From: Corbicula japonica
Taxonomy: Eukaryota; Mollusca; Bivalvia; Venerida; Cyrenidae
NCBI GenBank assembly: GCA_038501625.1
Contig: JAZAYU010000009.1
Location: 4,525,001 to 4,589,000 of the forward strand
DNA length: 64,000 nt
Reading direction: 5' to 3'
In this document: positions 11,827 to 23,345 of the stretch, piece after piece
Numbering within the stretch: the first letter of the stretch is position 1
Layout: each line of letters opens with the position of its first letter
The notes under the pieces: generated by a model
Told to the model about the DNA's origin: nothing
Databases searched by the model: none
What the model saw: the letters and a program-made list of their open reading frames with translations, nothing else
Translations under genes and position numbers: made by a program

Positions 11827-12149
11827 TGCCACCTGCACAGGGTGACACAGATCAAAACAAAACAATAAAAATATGCCAAGGAACCCCCTAGCTTATGTCG
11901 CATATTAGGATTAAATAACGAAATCTCCAAGGAAAAACGTGGAACGGGAAAAACTAAAATCCTCTTCAAACTTGACTCTTTGTTGGTATTTGTAAACTTG
12001 TAAATTGTTCAGCCAAATGTTTTCATACAGCACATCGACAGTCGCATAAAATCGAAAATACACTTAAATGACATCTTCAGTTTCCTTAAACTTCCTCAAA
12101 GAACAACATTTATTCCCTCTTAAGGGCTGTTTAAAAAATGGCTGTAAAA
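11827..12149. other. Non-coding spacer
   Basis: No gene seen. The end (about 12124-12150, gggctgtttaaaaaatggc) loosely resembles 16685-16712 just beyond the large palindrome. This could be a chance A-rich match. Confidence 0.35.
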
Positions 12150-12162
12150 GAGGTTCGTGAAG

Positions 12163-13922
12163 TTGGCAGCCTAACAGCCTAGAAGCCTAGCAGCCTGAAG
12201 TTGGCAGCCTAGCAGCCCTGCAGCCTAGCAGCCTGAAGTTGGCAGCCTAACAGCCCGGCGGCCTAGCAGCCTGAAGTTGGCAGCCTAGAAGCCCAGCAGC
12301 CTAGCAGCCTGAAGTTGGCAGCCTGAAGTTGGCAACCTAGCAGCCTGAAGTTAGCAGCCTAGCAGCCCAGCAGCCTAGCAGCCTTAACTCACCGTCAGAT
12401 GTAGGAATTTCGGAAACGGCTTGAAATGCATTATTTTCACTTTATGAGGATACTTCAAGCATATCTCATACAAAATCAACCTAATTTTTTTTTATCTTAT
12501 TTCAGTTCTTGTGGAATGTAAAGAAATTCTCCAATCGCTTCAACTGCATCACAATTCCTTTCTGAACACAAAATGATCTTAAACTTGATGAAAAAAATAC
12601 ATCTATTTAAAACCATAAAAATTTACAGAAAAGCGTGTGTAACAGCCTAGCAGCCCAGCAGCCTGAAGTTGGCAGCCTAGCAGACCAGCAGCCTAGCAGC
12701 CTGAAGTTAGCAGCCTAGCAGCCCAGCAGCCTTAACTTACCGATAGATGTAAGAATTTCGGAATCCCTTTCTGACAACAAAATAATCTTAAACTTGTTGA
12801 AAAAAATACATCTATTTAAAATCATAAGAATTTACTGAAATGCGTGTGTAGCAGCCTAGCAGCCTAGCAGCCTGAAGTTGGCAGCCTAGCAGCCTGAAGT
12901 TGGCAGCCTTGCAGCCCAGCAGCCTAGCAGCCTTAAAAACCGATAGATGTAAGAATTTCGGAAACGGCTTGAAATGCATTATTTTCACTTTAAGGACACT
13001 TTAAGCTTATCTTATACATAATTAACCTGACTTTTTTTATCAAATTTCTATTCTGGTGAAATGTAAAGAAATTCTACAATCGCTTCAACTGCATCAAAAT
13101 CCCTTTCTGACCACAAAATAGTCTTAAACTTGTTAAAACAAATACATCTATTTAAAATCATAAGAATTTACTGAAATGTGTGTGTAGCAGCCTAGCAGCC
13201 CAGCAGCCTAGCAGCCTGAAGTTGGCAGCCTAGCAGCCCAGCAGGCTAGCAGCCTGAAGATAGCGGTCTTGCAGCCCAGCAGCCTAGCAGCCTTAACTTA
13301 CCGATAGATGTAAGAATTTCGGAAACGGCTTGAATTGCATTATTTTCACTTTTTAAGGACACTTCAAGCTTATCTCATACATAATTAACCTGACTTTTTT
13401 TTATCAAATTTCTAATCTGGTGAAATTTTCCAGTCGCTTAAACTGCATCACAATCCCTTTCTGAACACAAAATGATCTTAAACTTTTTGAAAAATACATC
13501 TATTTGAAACCATAAGAATTTACTGAAATGTTTGTGTAGCAGCCCAGCAGCCTAGCAGCCTGAAGTTGGCAGCCTAGCAGCCCAGCAGCTTAGCAGCCTG
13601 AAGTTGGCAGCCTAGCTGCCCAGCAGCGTAACAGCCTTAACTTATCGATAGATTAAAGAATTTCGGAAACGGTCGGAAATGCATAATAATCACTCTTTAG
13701 CACACAACAAACTTATTCCAGATGAAATAAACCTTAATTTGTTATATTTTTTTAAAGCTGGTGAAATGTGAAAAAATTCTGAAACGGCCTGAAATGCATC
13801 ATGATCACATTCGGACGGCAATACGAGCTACAATGATATGAAATGCACTTTAAAAACTTAAAAATTCACTTTTAACTGGGCTGCAGAAATGGGAAGTTGG
13901 CAGCCTAGCAGCCTAGCAGCCT
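12163..13922 (+). repeat. Left-arm array: six CAGCCTAG clusters with AT-rich spacers
   Basis: Clusters lie at about 12163-12384, 12643-12732, 12851-12934, 13187-13294, 13538-13637 and 13894-13922. The spacers repeat one another: gatagatgtaagaatttcgg, then gaaacggcttgaaatgcatt, a T-tract, cgcttcaactgcatca, aaacttgttgaaa and catctatttaaaa. The spacer after cluster 2 is shortened by an internal deletion that joins cggaa to tccctttctga. The innermost spacers are a more diverged subtype. Confidence 0.85.
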
Positions 13923-14102
13923 AAACTTACCGATTGATGTGAGAACGTCGGAAACGGCCTAGAATGCATTTTAATCACTTTTTAGCACACAACAAGCTTA
14001 TTCGAGATGAAATCAAACTGAATTTGTTTTCTTTTCTCTATGCGGGGGAAATGTGCAAAAAAGTCTGCAACGGCCTGAATGAAAACAGCGAAAACACAAA
14101 CA

Positions 14103-14625
14103 GCGAATACCCTAATGAGATCGAATCCACTGCCAGTAGTGAGTTGGGTATTCGCTTTGCACATTCGCTGTCAGTGTATAACGAATACCCAACTCACAGC
14201 TGGCTGTGGATTCGATCTCATTAGGGTATTCGGTAATTGTGTAAAGCGAATACCCAACTCACTGCTGGCAGTAGATTCGATCTCATTAGGGTATTCGCTA
14301 TTTGTGTAAAGCGAATACCCAACTCACCGCTGGCAGTGGATTCGATCTCATTAGGGTATTCGCTGTCAGTGTAGAACGAACACCCAACTCACAGCTGGCT
14401 GTGGATTCGATCTCATTAGGGTATTCGCTGAATGTGTAAAGCGAATACCCAACTCACTGCTGGCAGTGGATTCGATCTCATTAGGGTATTCGCTGTTAGT
14501 GTAGAACGAATACCCAACTCACAGCTGGCTGTGGATTCAATCTCATTAGGTTATTCGCTGAATGTGTAAAGCGAATACCCAACTCACTGCTGGCAGAGGA
14601 TTCGATCTCATTAGGATATTCGCTG
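14103..14625. repeat. Central array of seven 65-bp units plus one inverted unit
   Basis: Units start at 14181, 14246, 14311, 14376, 14441, 14506 and 14571, an exact 65-bp step with no indels. Each unit is itself bounded by short inverted ends (gcgaataccc and gggtattcgc). Two types occur: A, with ctgctggcag, and B, with cagctggctg, in the order B A A B A B A. An inverted unit at 14103-14157 pairs with the last unit and closes the large palindrome. Frames across this block are repeat artefacts. Confidence 0.9.
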
Positions 14626-14800
14626 TTTGTGTTTTCGCTGTTTTTATTCAGGCCGTTGCAGAAATTTTGCACATTTCCCCCGCATAGAAAAAAGAAAACA
14701 AATTCAGTTTGATTTCATCTCGAATAAGCTTGTTGTGTGACAAAAAGTGATTTAAATGCATTCGAGGCCGTTTCCGACGTTCTCACATCAATCGGTTTTA

Positions 14801-16540
14801 GGCTGCTAGGCTGCTAGGCTGCCAACTCAGTCCCATTTCAGCCCAGTTAAAAGTGAATTTTTAAGTTTTTAAAGTGCATTTCATATCATTGTATTGCCGT
14901 CCGAATGTGATCATGATGCATTTCAGGCCGTTTCAGAATTTTTTCACATTTCACCAGCTTTGAAAAAATATAACAAATTAAGGTTTATTTCATCTGGAAT
15001 AAGTTTGTTGTGTGCTAAAGAGTGATTATTATGCATTTCAGACCGTTTCCGAAATTCTTTTATCTATCGCTAAGTTAAGGCTGCTAGGCTGCTGGGCTGC
15101 TAGGCTGCCAACTTCAGGCTGCTAGGCTGCTAGTCTGCTGGGCTGCTACACACACATTTCAGTAAATTCTTATGGTTTTAAATAGATGTATTTTTTTCAA
15201 CAAGTTTACAATCATTTTGTGTTCAGAAAGAGATTGTGATGCAGTGGAAGCGATTTGAGAATTTCTTTACATTTCACCAGATTAGAAATTTGATACAAAA
15301 ATCATGTTAATTATGTATGAGATAAGCTTAAAGCGTCATTAACAAGTGAAAATAATTCATTTCAAGCCGTTTCCGAAATTCCTACATCTGACGGTAAGTT
15401 AAGGCTGCTAGGCTGCTGGGCTGCTAGGCTGCTAACTTCAGGCTGCTAGGCTGCTGGGCTTACAACTTCAGGCTGCTTGGCTGCTAGGCTGCTGGGCTGC
15501 TAGGCTGCTACACACACATTTCAGTAAATTCTTATGGTTTTAAATAGATGTATTTCTTCAACAAGTTTAAGATCATTTCGTGTTCAGAAAGGGATTTTGA
15601 TGCAGTTGAAGCGATTGTAGAGTTTCTTTACATTACATTTCACCAGATTAGGAATTTGATAAAAAAAAGTCAGGTTAATTATGTATGAGATAAGCTTAAA
15701 GTGTCCTTAAAAAGTGAAAACAATGAATTTCAAGCCGTTTCCGAGATTCTTACATCTATCGGTAAGTTAAGGCTGCTGGGTTGCTAGGCTGCTAACTTCA
15801 GGCTGCTAGGCTGCTGGGCTGCTAGGCTGCTACACACACATTTCAGTAAATTCTTATGATTTTAAATAAATGTATTTTTTTCAATAAGTTTAAGATTATT
15901 TTGTTGTCAGAAAGGGATTTTGATGAAGTTGAAGCGATTGTAGAATTTTCTTACATTTCACCAGATTAGAAATTTGATAAAAAAAAAAGTCAGGTTAATT
16001 CTGTATGAGATAAGCTTGAAGTGTCCTTAAAAAGTGAAAATAATGCATTTCAAGCCGTTTCAGAAATTCTTACATCTATCGGTAAGTTAAGGCGGCTGGG
16101 CTGCTAGGCTTCTAACTTCAGGCTGCTAGGCTGCTGGGCTGCTAGGCTGCCAACTTCAGGCTGCTGGGCTGCTAGGCTGCTACACACGCTTTTCAGTAAA
16201 TTTTTATGGTTTTAAATAGATGTATTTTTTTCATCAAGTTTAAGATCATTTTGTGTTCAGAAAGGAATTGTGATGCAGTTGAAGCGATTGGAGAATTTCT
16301 TTACATTTCACAAGAATTGAAATTAGATAAAAAAAATTAGGTTGATTTTGTATGAGATATGCTTGAAGTGTCCTCATAAAGTGAAAATAATGCATTTCAA
16401 GCCGTTTCCGAAATTCCTACATCTTTAGGTAAGTTAAGGCTGCTAGGCTGCCAACTTCAGGCTGCTAGGCTGCTGGGCTGCCAACTTCAGGCTGCTAGGC
16501 TGCTGGGCTGCTAGGCTGCTAGGCTGTTAGGCTGCTAACT
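14801..16540 (-). repeat. Right-arm array, mirror of the left arm
   Basis: Complementary clusters (ggctgctaggctgctggg) lie at about 14801-14823, 15078-15148, 15401-15510, 15769-15832, 16090-16182 and 16438-16540. The spacers are the reverse complement of the left-arm spacers, with substitutions and small indels. Cluster number (six) equals that of the left arm, but cluster lengths differ, so the arms have evolved separately. Confidence 0.85.
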
Positions 16541-16551
16541 TCACGAACTTC

Positions 16552-19500
16552 TGGAAAAGTAGTGAAAAATTCAAGTTAATAAAAATTCCAAACTTGTTAT
16601 TCTGTAGTTTTTGCTTATTGAAACTGAGTACAGAACTGAAAAGATTTTGAAATCGGTCAACTGGTTGCTGAGATCTTGTCATTTGGGCTATTTAAAAAAA
16701 AGGCAAGTGAAGAGAAAAAAAATAAAAAAATTTAAGTTCATTTAAAGTCCAAACTGGTTGCTCCGTATGCTTGAACAGTCTTTTCAGTGATCAAAACCAG
16801 TCAAGTAATACTCATATGTGGCAGAATACATATTTTATAGAGCTTTATTGACCAATATTAAATAAATCACAAGAATTTTAATTGATGAACATAAAATACA
16901 ATTATTACTGTTTATTATTATTTAAATGTGCATTTCTGTTAAAAAGCATGTTGAAGCATCAAATATAAGTACTTTAGAACTTGTGTTATCACATAAAGAT
17001 AAAAAAAAAATCATAATTTTAAGAAAGTGTGTCCTGACAACCACATAAGTACAGTGTACGCAAAAATGTTTCACTAAGGCCATTCCTGTTTGTCACAATT
17101 TAACAAAACACAACATAGACTTCTAGGAAAATACATGCTCTTGTTTTCATGTTAAGGATGTGTTGACAGAATATTGCAATATATGTATAATGTCACACTC
17201 CTGACAAATTCTGCTGATGTTTTCTGAAAGGAACTGCAGACAAATATAATTTCAATAGAGCCGATACTATTATAATTATTGTATTTAGAAACATTAAACT
17301 TAGTGATACGCAAAACATTTCTTTTGTACTATCTTTAAAGTCCTATAAATTTATAAAGCAAAGATGTTTTGATTTTCTTGAGGTATTTTCTTATCTACCA
17401 CGCTTGACTTAATAGCATAAATTATGATTACTTGAAGTATAATATGCTTAATTTTATAATTAGTTGATGCCTAATAAATGCACCTTTTACTAAAACAACA
17501 CTTAAACTTGTCTTTATTCAAGTTTTTTTTGTAAAATGATGGTCTGAACAAATTTGATTTGTAAACGTGTCACATTTTTTTTGTCACACTCCTGCCAGTT
17601 TTGGCCCATTATTTTGGAATAATTTTTTAACGGATGGTGCTATTTTGATGAAACTTCACAAATCTTTAAAGGGCATGATGAGACACTTCTGCAAAGTAGG
17701 AAAATGGAAGTAACTGTTTGTTGTACATTTTTATAACAGGAAAACCCAAACCAGCCATTTTTTTGAAACAGGCATCAACAATTAAAAGCTACAACTAGTC
17801 TTTTTGGTTTTCATCAAACTATTTTATGTTTTGATTAAAGATAAAATATATCATAATAAATGTGAATTTATGGAATAAAGAGACATATAAACTTACTTTC
17901 CTTTCCTCGTCACTTGAATGTATTACTTTTTAAAAGACGCATATACAGCAGCCATTAGAAAGTTATTTTCTGAAGTAGGAGTACCGTGTAATATAAGACA
18001 ACTTTATTAAGAAACTTTCCGTAGATTCTGGTTAATTGTGTACTGTTATTTCACATTAGAACTTAGTGGCGAACGTATTCTCTTTTATTCAAAAGAATAA
18101 TATTGTGGATACAAACAGAACACAGAATAACACAATGTCCTTTGTTTTCTCCTGCTTCTAGAAGAAGCAATCTCAATCAATAATCGCAGGAAACAAATAC
18201 AGCAATGTTCTTGTCAATCCAAAATGTGCAAGAAACCGCATTCAGTGATTTTTATGATGATATTTTTTCTGCACAATAGATAAATTTCCTTTCCATTTTT
18301 GTAATTCATTCTTTAAATGCAAAGTTGTTTGTAAGATGACTTTGTTTTCCATTAACGACAAGAACACTGTGAAAAGGTAATCTTGTTATTCTACTTGTTG
18401 CCGCTGAATCTAAGATGTAATTGAACGTATTTAGTATTGTCAGAAATCAATCAGAAAATGTACCGCTGTTCTGCTAAATTGTGTCTAAAGAAACAATAGT
18501 CATTACTTCATAAAAGCATTGCCTTATAAAACCGAACGGGACTTCCCGCAAGAATTAGTGAAGCTTTTGAGCGTAGCGTTCCTGTCACAGTTGTCAAACC
18601 ATAGCTAAGCATTTTAAAATGTGGCAGAGTATACATTAATTTAAAAGAAATAATATAGTTTTTTGAAGCGAAAACGCATTTAATTTAATTTATTTTCGAA
18701 CATTTTAACCAGTCAGGCAATGCTTTAAATAAATTATGTTTTTAAGCGTCCAGTCATTTTTTGAATCAGTTGTTTTTGATTATTAAAAAATAAAAAAAAG
18801 TTTTAATACCCTTTATTAAACAGTCCAATATTTAGAATATGTCAATTAAATAACTGTTTAAGTGTCTCTTTATGCAATTTCAATGTTAACACCACCCCAA
18901 CTACGATTGCTAGTCTTTGAAAAATTTCACGTTTACTATACTATACAGGAGATTTTTTTAGGCCTTACACCCATATTGTTCATACAGTATTGTTTTATAT
19001 GCATTTAAATTGGATATGAGTGGTGCTTTTAGAAGCAATAAACTCCAGAAGCCATGAGTTATAACAACATAGCTGTGCAATATTGACAACAAGAGAAATG
19101 GATACATTAGATATTAGTTTCTCTCGGAGGTTTTGTTTCTGAATTCTGAATATTGTTAAATCTGGTATTTGCCTTGGTTAGGGCGGGGAAAACAGAAAAA
19201 AAACTTAAAATTGAAGTGTTAAGGGCGACTTTACTTGCAATAATTGTCCTGCACTGGTGGTTTTGTAAACTATGTCTTGTTGTATTAATTTGTGGACACT
19301 TGATAGCATTCTGTACTAAAGAAAAACAATCCGGTTTTGAACACACAGCTCATATTCATGTGTGTGTGTTATTACAATATAGCTATTGTGTCATCGAGGT
19401 GAGGCCTTTGCCTTTTGAACCAACCCCTTTGGTTTAACAGAAATTGGTTACCATATGCATCACAATTATGAATTAAAATGTTGATCGCAAACAAGATAAA

Positions 19501-20195
19501 CGTATATCGTATTGTTCGATAACCCCTTTGATCATATGGAAGAAAAGCCATAAGTAAAATACCTACTGAACCAGGTTTCCAGTTAAATAAAAGTTTTCAT
19601 CTATTTGTTTTGAAAACAAAACCAATCTAAACATATTTGATGGCCCAAGACAAAATGCGGTTCATAGATAAAGTGACCGGTCCGGACTAAACTGTCGGAT
19701 TAGGCTATAAACAGTTACCTACATAGAGAATCAATCTTAAAAAAATTTCGATTCTTTTCAGAATGTCAGCGATATGATCAAGGTCTATGTTTATCCTTAA
19801 AATCAATACGCACGACAATGTCATAAAACATCAAATACACTGAAAAGCTTGAAAACGAAAACAGAAAATAAACACCATTCTGGGGACTCATTTTAAACTA
19901 TAAACAGCCACATAAAATCAATGCAAAGTGCATGCAATATGCTTGCAAACGAAGATTTAGCTTTTAAACAGCTTCATCCCTTATCACCATTTTCGCAATA
20001 TAACATCTACACTCAAAAGCCTATACACATCAAAAGTGGGTTTGAAGAAAGTTAAAAAAAACTCTCGTGCATTATTTTTCAAGACATCTGGCAATAAAAA
20101 ATCCAAATATCAACTTACTCTGCAACTTCAATCGCAAAATACTTGCAGTACGTATCAAGGGAACTTGTTTTTCAAACAGCTGCACCCCTTATATC
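16552..20195. other. Long non-coding AT-rich region
   Basis: No gene is recognised. The stretch near 16585-16690 and that near 17590-17710 (ggatggtgctattttgatga and flanks) have the look of old repeats, but no second copy occurs in this window. Frames at 19107-19437 overlap on both strands and lack any recognisable domain. (T)n and (A)n runs are common. Confidence 0.4.
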
Positions 20196-20655
20196 ACACG
20201 GTATATATCCCAATAATCGGCGCTCGGATGACAACGTCAGGCTGATAAGAGCGGCTCGAGTTGCGGATGAGAGTGAAAATGCGTTAATATTTTTACTTTA
20301 ATCTTTTACTTATGCCGATTTAAATCACGTTAGTGATTGCAATTGTTCTAGGCCAACATAAGCTATTTAAAACTGGAATGGTTTTTGCAGACAGTCCCTA
20401 CATTGTGGTGAAAATCACCGAAGAAGGTGGAAAATTCGACCCATCGCTCAAAATTTAACAAGTTTCCATCTGTATTTAAGTAGTTGAGTGAAGAAAACAC
20501 AACTATTTGATCCTTTACTGTCCCTCTGTTAATAAACAATCATAACATGGTAACACAGTTCGATAAAAATGAATCTAAATCTTACTTTTTCTGAAGATGT
20601 CAAAGCGAGATGGAAAATCGCTGGCTTCAGTAAAATTTGTTAAAGATAATAGGTG
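20196..20655 (+). repeat. Left long terminal inverted repeat
   Basis: Pairs with 23346-23804. It contains internal mini-hairpin sequence (tgaaaatcaccgaagaaggt). The frame at 20597-20953 starts within this arm, but the same ATG in the other arm runs into a stop after a few codons, so a gene is not supported. Confidence 0.85.
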
Positions 20656-20840
20656 GCTCAAACTGAAAAATGGCCAGGCTTATAATTTTATCTTCAGGAA
20701 AATGTATCAATACTTTATGTTTTTATTATTTCTCAACTGTGAAATCGCGTTTTATGTTCGCCCTTTGTCTGCGCGCGTGTGTGTCAATTATGTCTTCAAA
20801 CGACACCTCATCTACAGGCCAAATTTTAACACATGTTTTT

Positions 20841-20862
20841 GGGTGGCGTTTTTACGCCACCC
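20841..20862. other. Perfect 9-bp-stem hairpin
   Basis: gggtggcgt and acgccaccc are separated by tttt. Short flanking acatgt sequences about 10 nt outside could also pair. It lies just inside the left terminal repeat, at a place where subterminal binding sites of transposons are common. No function can be assigned. Confidence 0.7.
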
Positions 20863-21397
20863 AGTGATTTTACATGTGAATTTTGGTCACATGATCAAAA
20901 TGGTACCTCGGTCTCTATCTACTTATATAGTCGAACGCGGTTACCAAAAGTGAAATTCGATCATTTTACCTCCAGAGAATTACGCCCTTGAATAACTTAT
21001 ACAGTATATGTAGGTCACAGAGGTTATGAGACGGTAGACGGCGCTGCTCGATTGTTAATCTGTCCAGAGTAAACATGTCAAATTATGAAACTTCCTCGCC
21101 AATTTCAAGTGTTTCTCTGATATAATTAAGCGTCTACTGTACAAGATCACTCCTTACAATATTTAATGAGCATCTCTTGTGTCTCAGATGTCGAATAGTT
21201 GGATAAGTGTCTGTTGAGTATAGAGAAGACGGTCGTAAATCAGCCAATTAAGAACAGATTATCTCAGCAGTTATGATGGCCTAACTGAGATTATAATTGT
21301 TATATTGTTCTTTGATGACCTGCTAACTGTAAAGAGTTGTGAGCATGAAAGTGTTAGGATAATTGATAATCTTGTCACTTTTATAAACAGGTGATTA

Positions 21398-21710
21398 GGC
21401 AATAGAAAATTAATTCCTAGATTCCCCGCCCGCCCCTCGAAAATCACTCAGCCCCAACGTTTTTTATTCTGAAAAAATGTGTGCATCAAAATTTACAGTT
21501 ACGAGTACAAATCAATAGAGTACGAAAACGCAGTATGTAACATTTAAGTGCGAATTGGCAATTCAAAGTCGGCTTGATGATTATTTATCTTTTCACCACA
21601 CAAGTGTCATTAGAAACAGCAAGAATAATTAATAAAAAATAAAACCTGCCCACCCGCCCCATTTTTTCCCAAAATTCGGATGAGAATCTAGGAATTAATT
21701 TTCTATTGCC
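21398..21710. mobile_element. Nested 313-bp MITE, PIF/Harbinger-like
   Basis: The inverted ends of about 26 bp begin ggcaatagaaaattaattcc and end in the exact complement. The element is flanked on both sides by TTA (21395-21397 and 21711-21713). A 3-bp TTA/TWA target duplication is characteristic of PIF/Harbinger elements. The family call is inference from the target site. It is inserted inside the larger 20196-23804 element, so it is younger. Confidence 0.8.
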
Positions 21711-22462
21711 TTACAGAAGGTTACTTATAACAGATTATAAACAAAAATGAAGACAATTTTAAAGTAATTTAATGTAATAAAAGTGCTAACTGTACATCTT
21801 TAAATGCTTATAATAAATGGCCATATATAGTTATATTACTTTTATTTGTGCATATCTTTTATTTCTTTCTGGTGAATAAATATTGTTTCAAATTATAGTG
21901 CAAATAGCAACTATTTCATAGTTAAAGTATTTTTGATTTTCCCATGTGTTTCATTTCTTTCTTATTAATTAAAAGTTTCAAATCAAATGTAGACGTATTA
22001 TTTTTTTTCTGGCACAATATGACTTCAGTCTTGGATATTAGCATCCTCTCGAATGTCCGTGGTAGATAAAAACTTGATCAAGCAGAAGCTAGGCACGTAA
22101 ATGTTTGCTCTGCCATCCGAAAGTTGCTTCACACTCCTCCAATAGGAAACTCACAAAATCTATAGATGATGTCACATTGATGTGACATTATGTCAATCAC
22201 TCTAAAACGCCACCCTTCAGTACTTTCAGTGCTTTGATTTGATGAAGGGATTCACACTTGTAAAAGTTCTTTCCTTGACAAATTGTGGTTTCTTTTGCAA
22301 CCAATAGAAATAACAGATTCAAAATGAAACGAGAAATGAAATAAAATGTTTATTGGAAAAATATAAAGAAGAGCCGTCGGTATCTTTCTGCTAGATGGAT
22401 AAAAATTATAATAAATAAAATAAGTCACAAGTGACTTTTCAATTGTCTTTTGCCAGAAAAAC

Positions 22463-22762
22463 TTATTTTAGAAAATGTTTGGAACTAACAGGACATTCTT
22501 TTGTCTTTAAAGGTGTTGTAGCGATTATCTCTTGTGTGTCATCTTTTTTATGAATGATGAATATGATCCCGTCTGTGACTGTGATGCATTTTTGTTGGGA
22601 TGTCACTGCGTTTGGTATGACACTTGGTAGAACTCGAGCACGGTATCCTTTTTTACCAGTTGACTCATCTAGTAGAAATTCCTGGTATTTGATGCACGAA
22701 TGCCCATGTAATAGCGTCAAGTGGGAGACAACCTCTGTTAAAGATTCCCACTCTGTGCTCCA
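22463..22762 (-). CDS. Possible terminal coding exon inside a transposon, function unknown
   Basis: On the minus strand a 99-codon open stretch runs from a possible splice acceptor (gctactag just upstream of 22762) to a stop at 22463. It begins WSTEWESLTEVVSHLTLL and includes GHSCIKYQEFLLDESTGKK and CITVTDGIIFIIHKKDDTQE. The composition is balanced and protein-like, unlike most frames here. There is no ATG at its start, which fits a 3' exon of a spliced gene. It lies between the long inverted ends, so it may belong to a transposon-encoded protein or a captured host exon. The product is not recognised, and no upstream exon was identified with confidence. Confidence 0.4.
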   Translation of the reverse strand, partial: WSTEWESLTEVVSHLTLLHGHSCIKYQEFLLDESTGKKGYRARVLPSVIPNAVTSQQKCITVTDGIIFIIHKKDDTQEIIATTPLKTKECPVSSKHFLK

Positions 22763-23345
22763 CTAGTAGCATTTGAAAGCAGTGCTCATAGTTTCTGCAA
22801 TGTAATTAAATATGCAATTTATAAGACTTCGTGGCGCTTAACTTGATAACAGTGTGAATTGGTTCTAAGAAAGAATGGTATATTTGTAAGTTTCATATTG
22901 CTAAGCATCGTATATCAAAACAGACCATATATCTATTTAAATTTTGTATCACAGTATGGTGTTCAGTACTGGTCACATCCAGGAGCTTCACCGGTGTCAA
23001 GAACTGGGTGTGTGTATAGAACCAATAAATGATTTTGAACGTTAACAACTATATACACGCTGAAAACTAGCAAACTAGGTTATCTCAAAAGGGCGTAAAA
23101 CCTGAATTAATATATGATATGAAATTATATATTGTACATCTAAATCACTTAAGATTACTACAGTGCCAATATTAATTGTATGACCTTCATTATTACTTAC
23201 CGAAAATAGATAAGTTGTTGGACAATGACTTCTGGTCCTGGAAGATAAAAAATTGATTTAAAAACTAATAAACATTACTTTGAAGCTAATAAACATTATG
23301 ATTAAACGGTCAGTTTGTTCATTTTCCATACAATTATAAATGTAG

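Larger units (their letters stand above)
12150..16551. mobile_element. 4.4-kb palindromic element with tandem-repeat arms (Foldback-like)
   Basis: The ends are inverted copies: gaggttcgtgaagtt at 12150 and its complement ending at 16551 with one mismatch, each followed inward by CAGCC-rich sequence. Left arm 12150-14101 and right arm 14625-16551 mirror each other over about 1.95 kb. Each arm has six GC-rich clusters built from 8-bp CAGCCTAG/CAGCCCAG units with interspersed gaagttggcagcc, separated by similar AT-rich spacers of about 120-260 bp. Long inverted ends made of tandem subrepeats are the hallmark of Foldback/Galileo-like transposons. No transposase is visible, and I found no convincing target-site duplication. 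Alternatives are an inverted satellite array or an assembly fold-back. Arm divergence argues against the latter. Confidence 0.75.

Noticed and set aside
13964..14309. Open frames of 60-86 codons in the central array
   Set aside because: They are by-products of a repeat unit length that happens to leave frames open. Overlapping frames exist on both strands.
14216..14620. Recurrent ttaggg words, possible telomere-like repeat
   Set aside because: ttaggg occurs once per 65-bp unit as part of the unit and is not in tandem.
14181..14625. Regularly spaced 65-bp repeats resembling a CRISPR array
   Set aside because: The units are contiguous near-identical repeats without unique spacers. They sit in a eukaryotic palindrome and no cas gene is present.
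12124..16712. Long imperfect direct repeat flanking the large palindrome as a target duplication
   Set aside because: gggct-tttaaaaaa-ggc on both sides is A-rich, imperfect, and on the right lies about 130 bp beyond the element end.
20597..20953. 118-codon frame starting MSKRDGKSLASV
   Set aside because: The ATG lies in the left inverted repeat. The equivalent in the right repeat stops at once, and the rest is low in protein-like signal.
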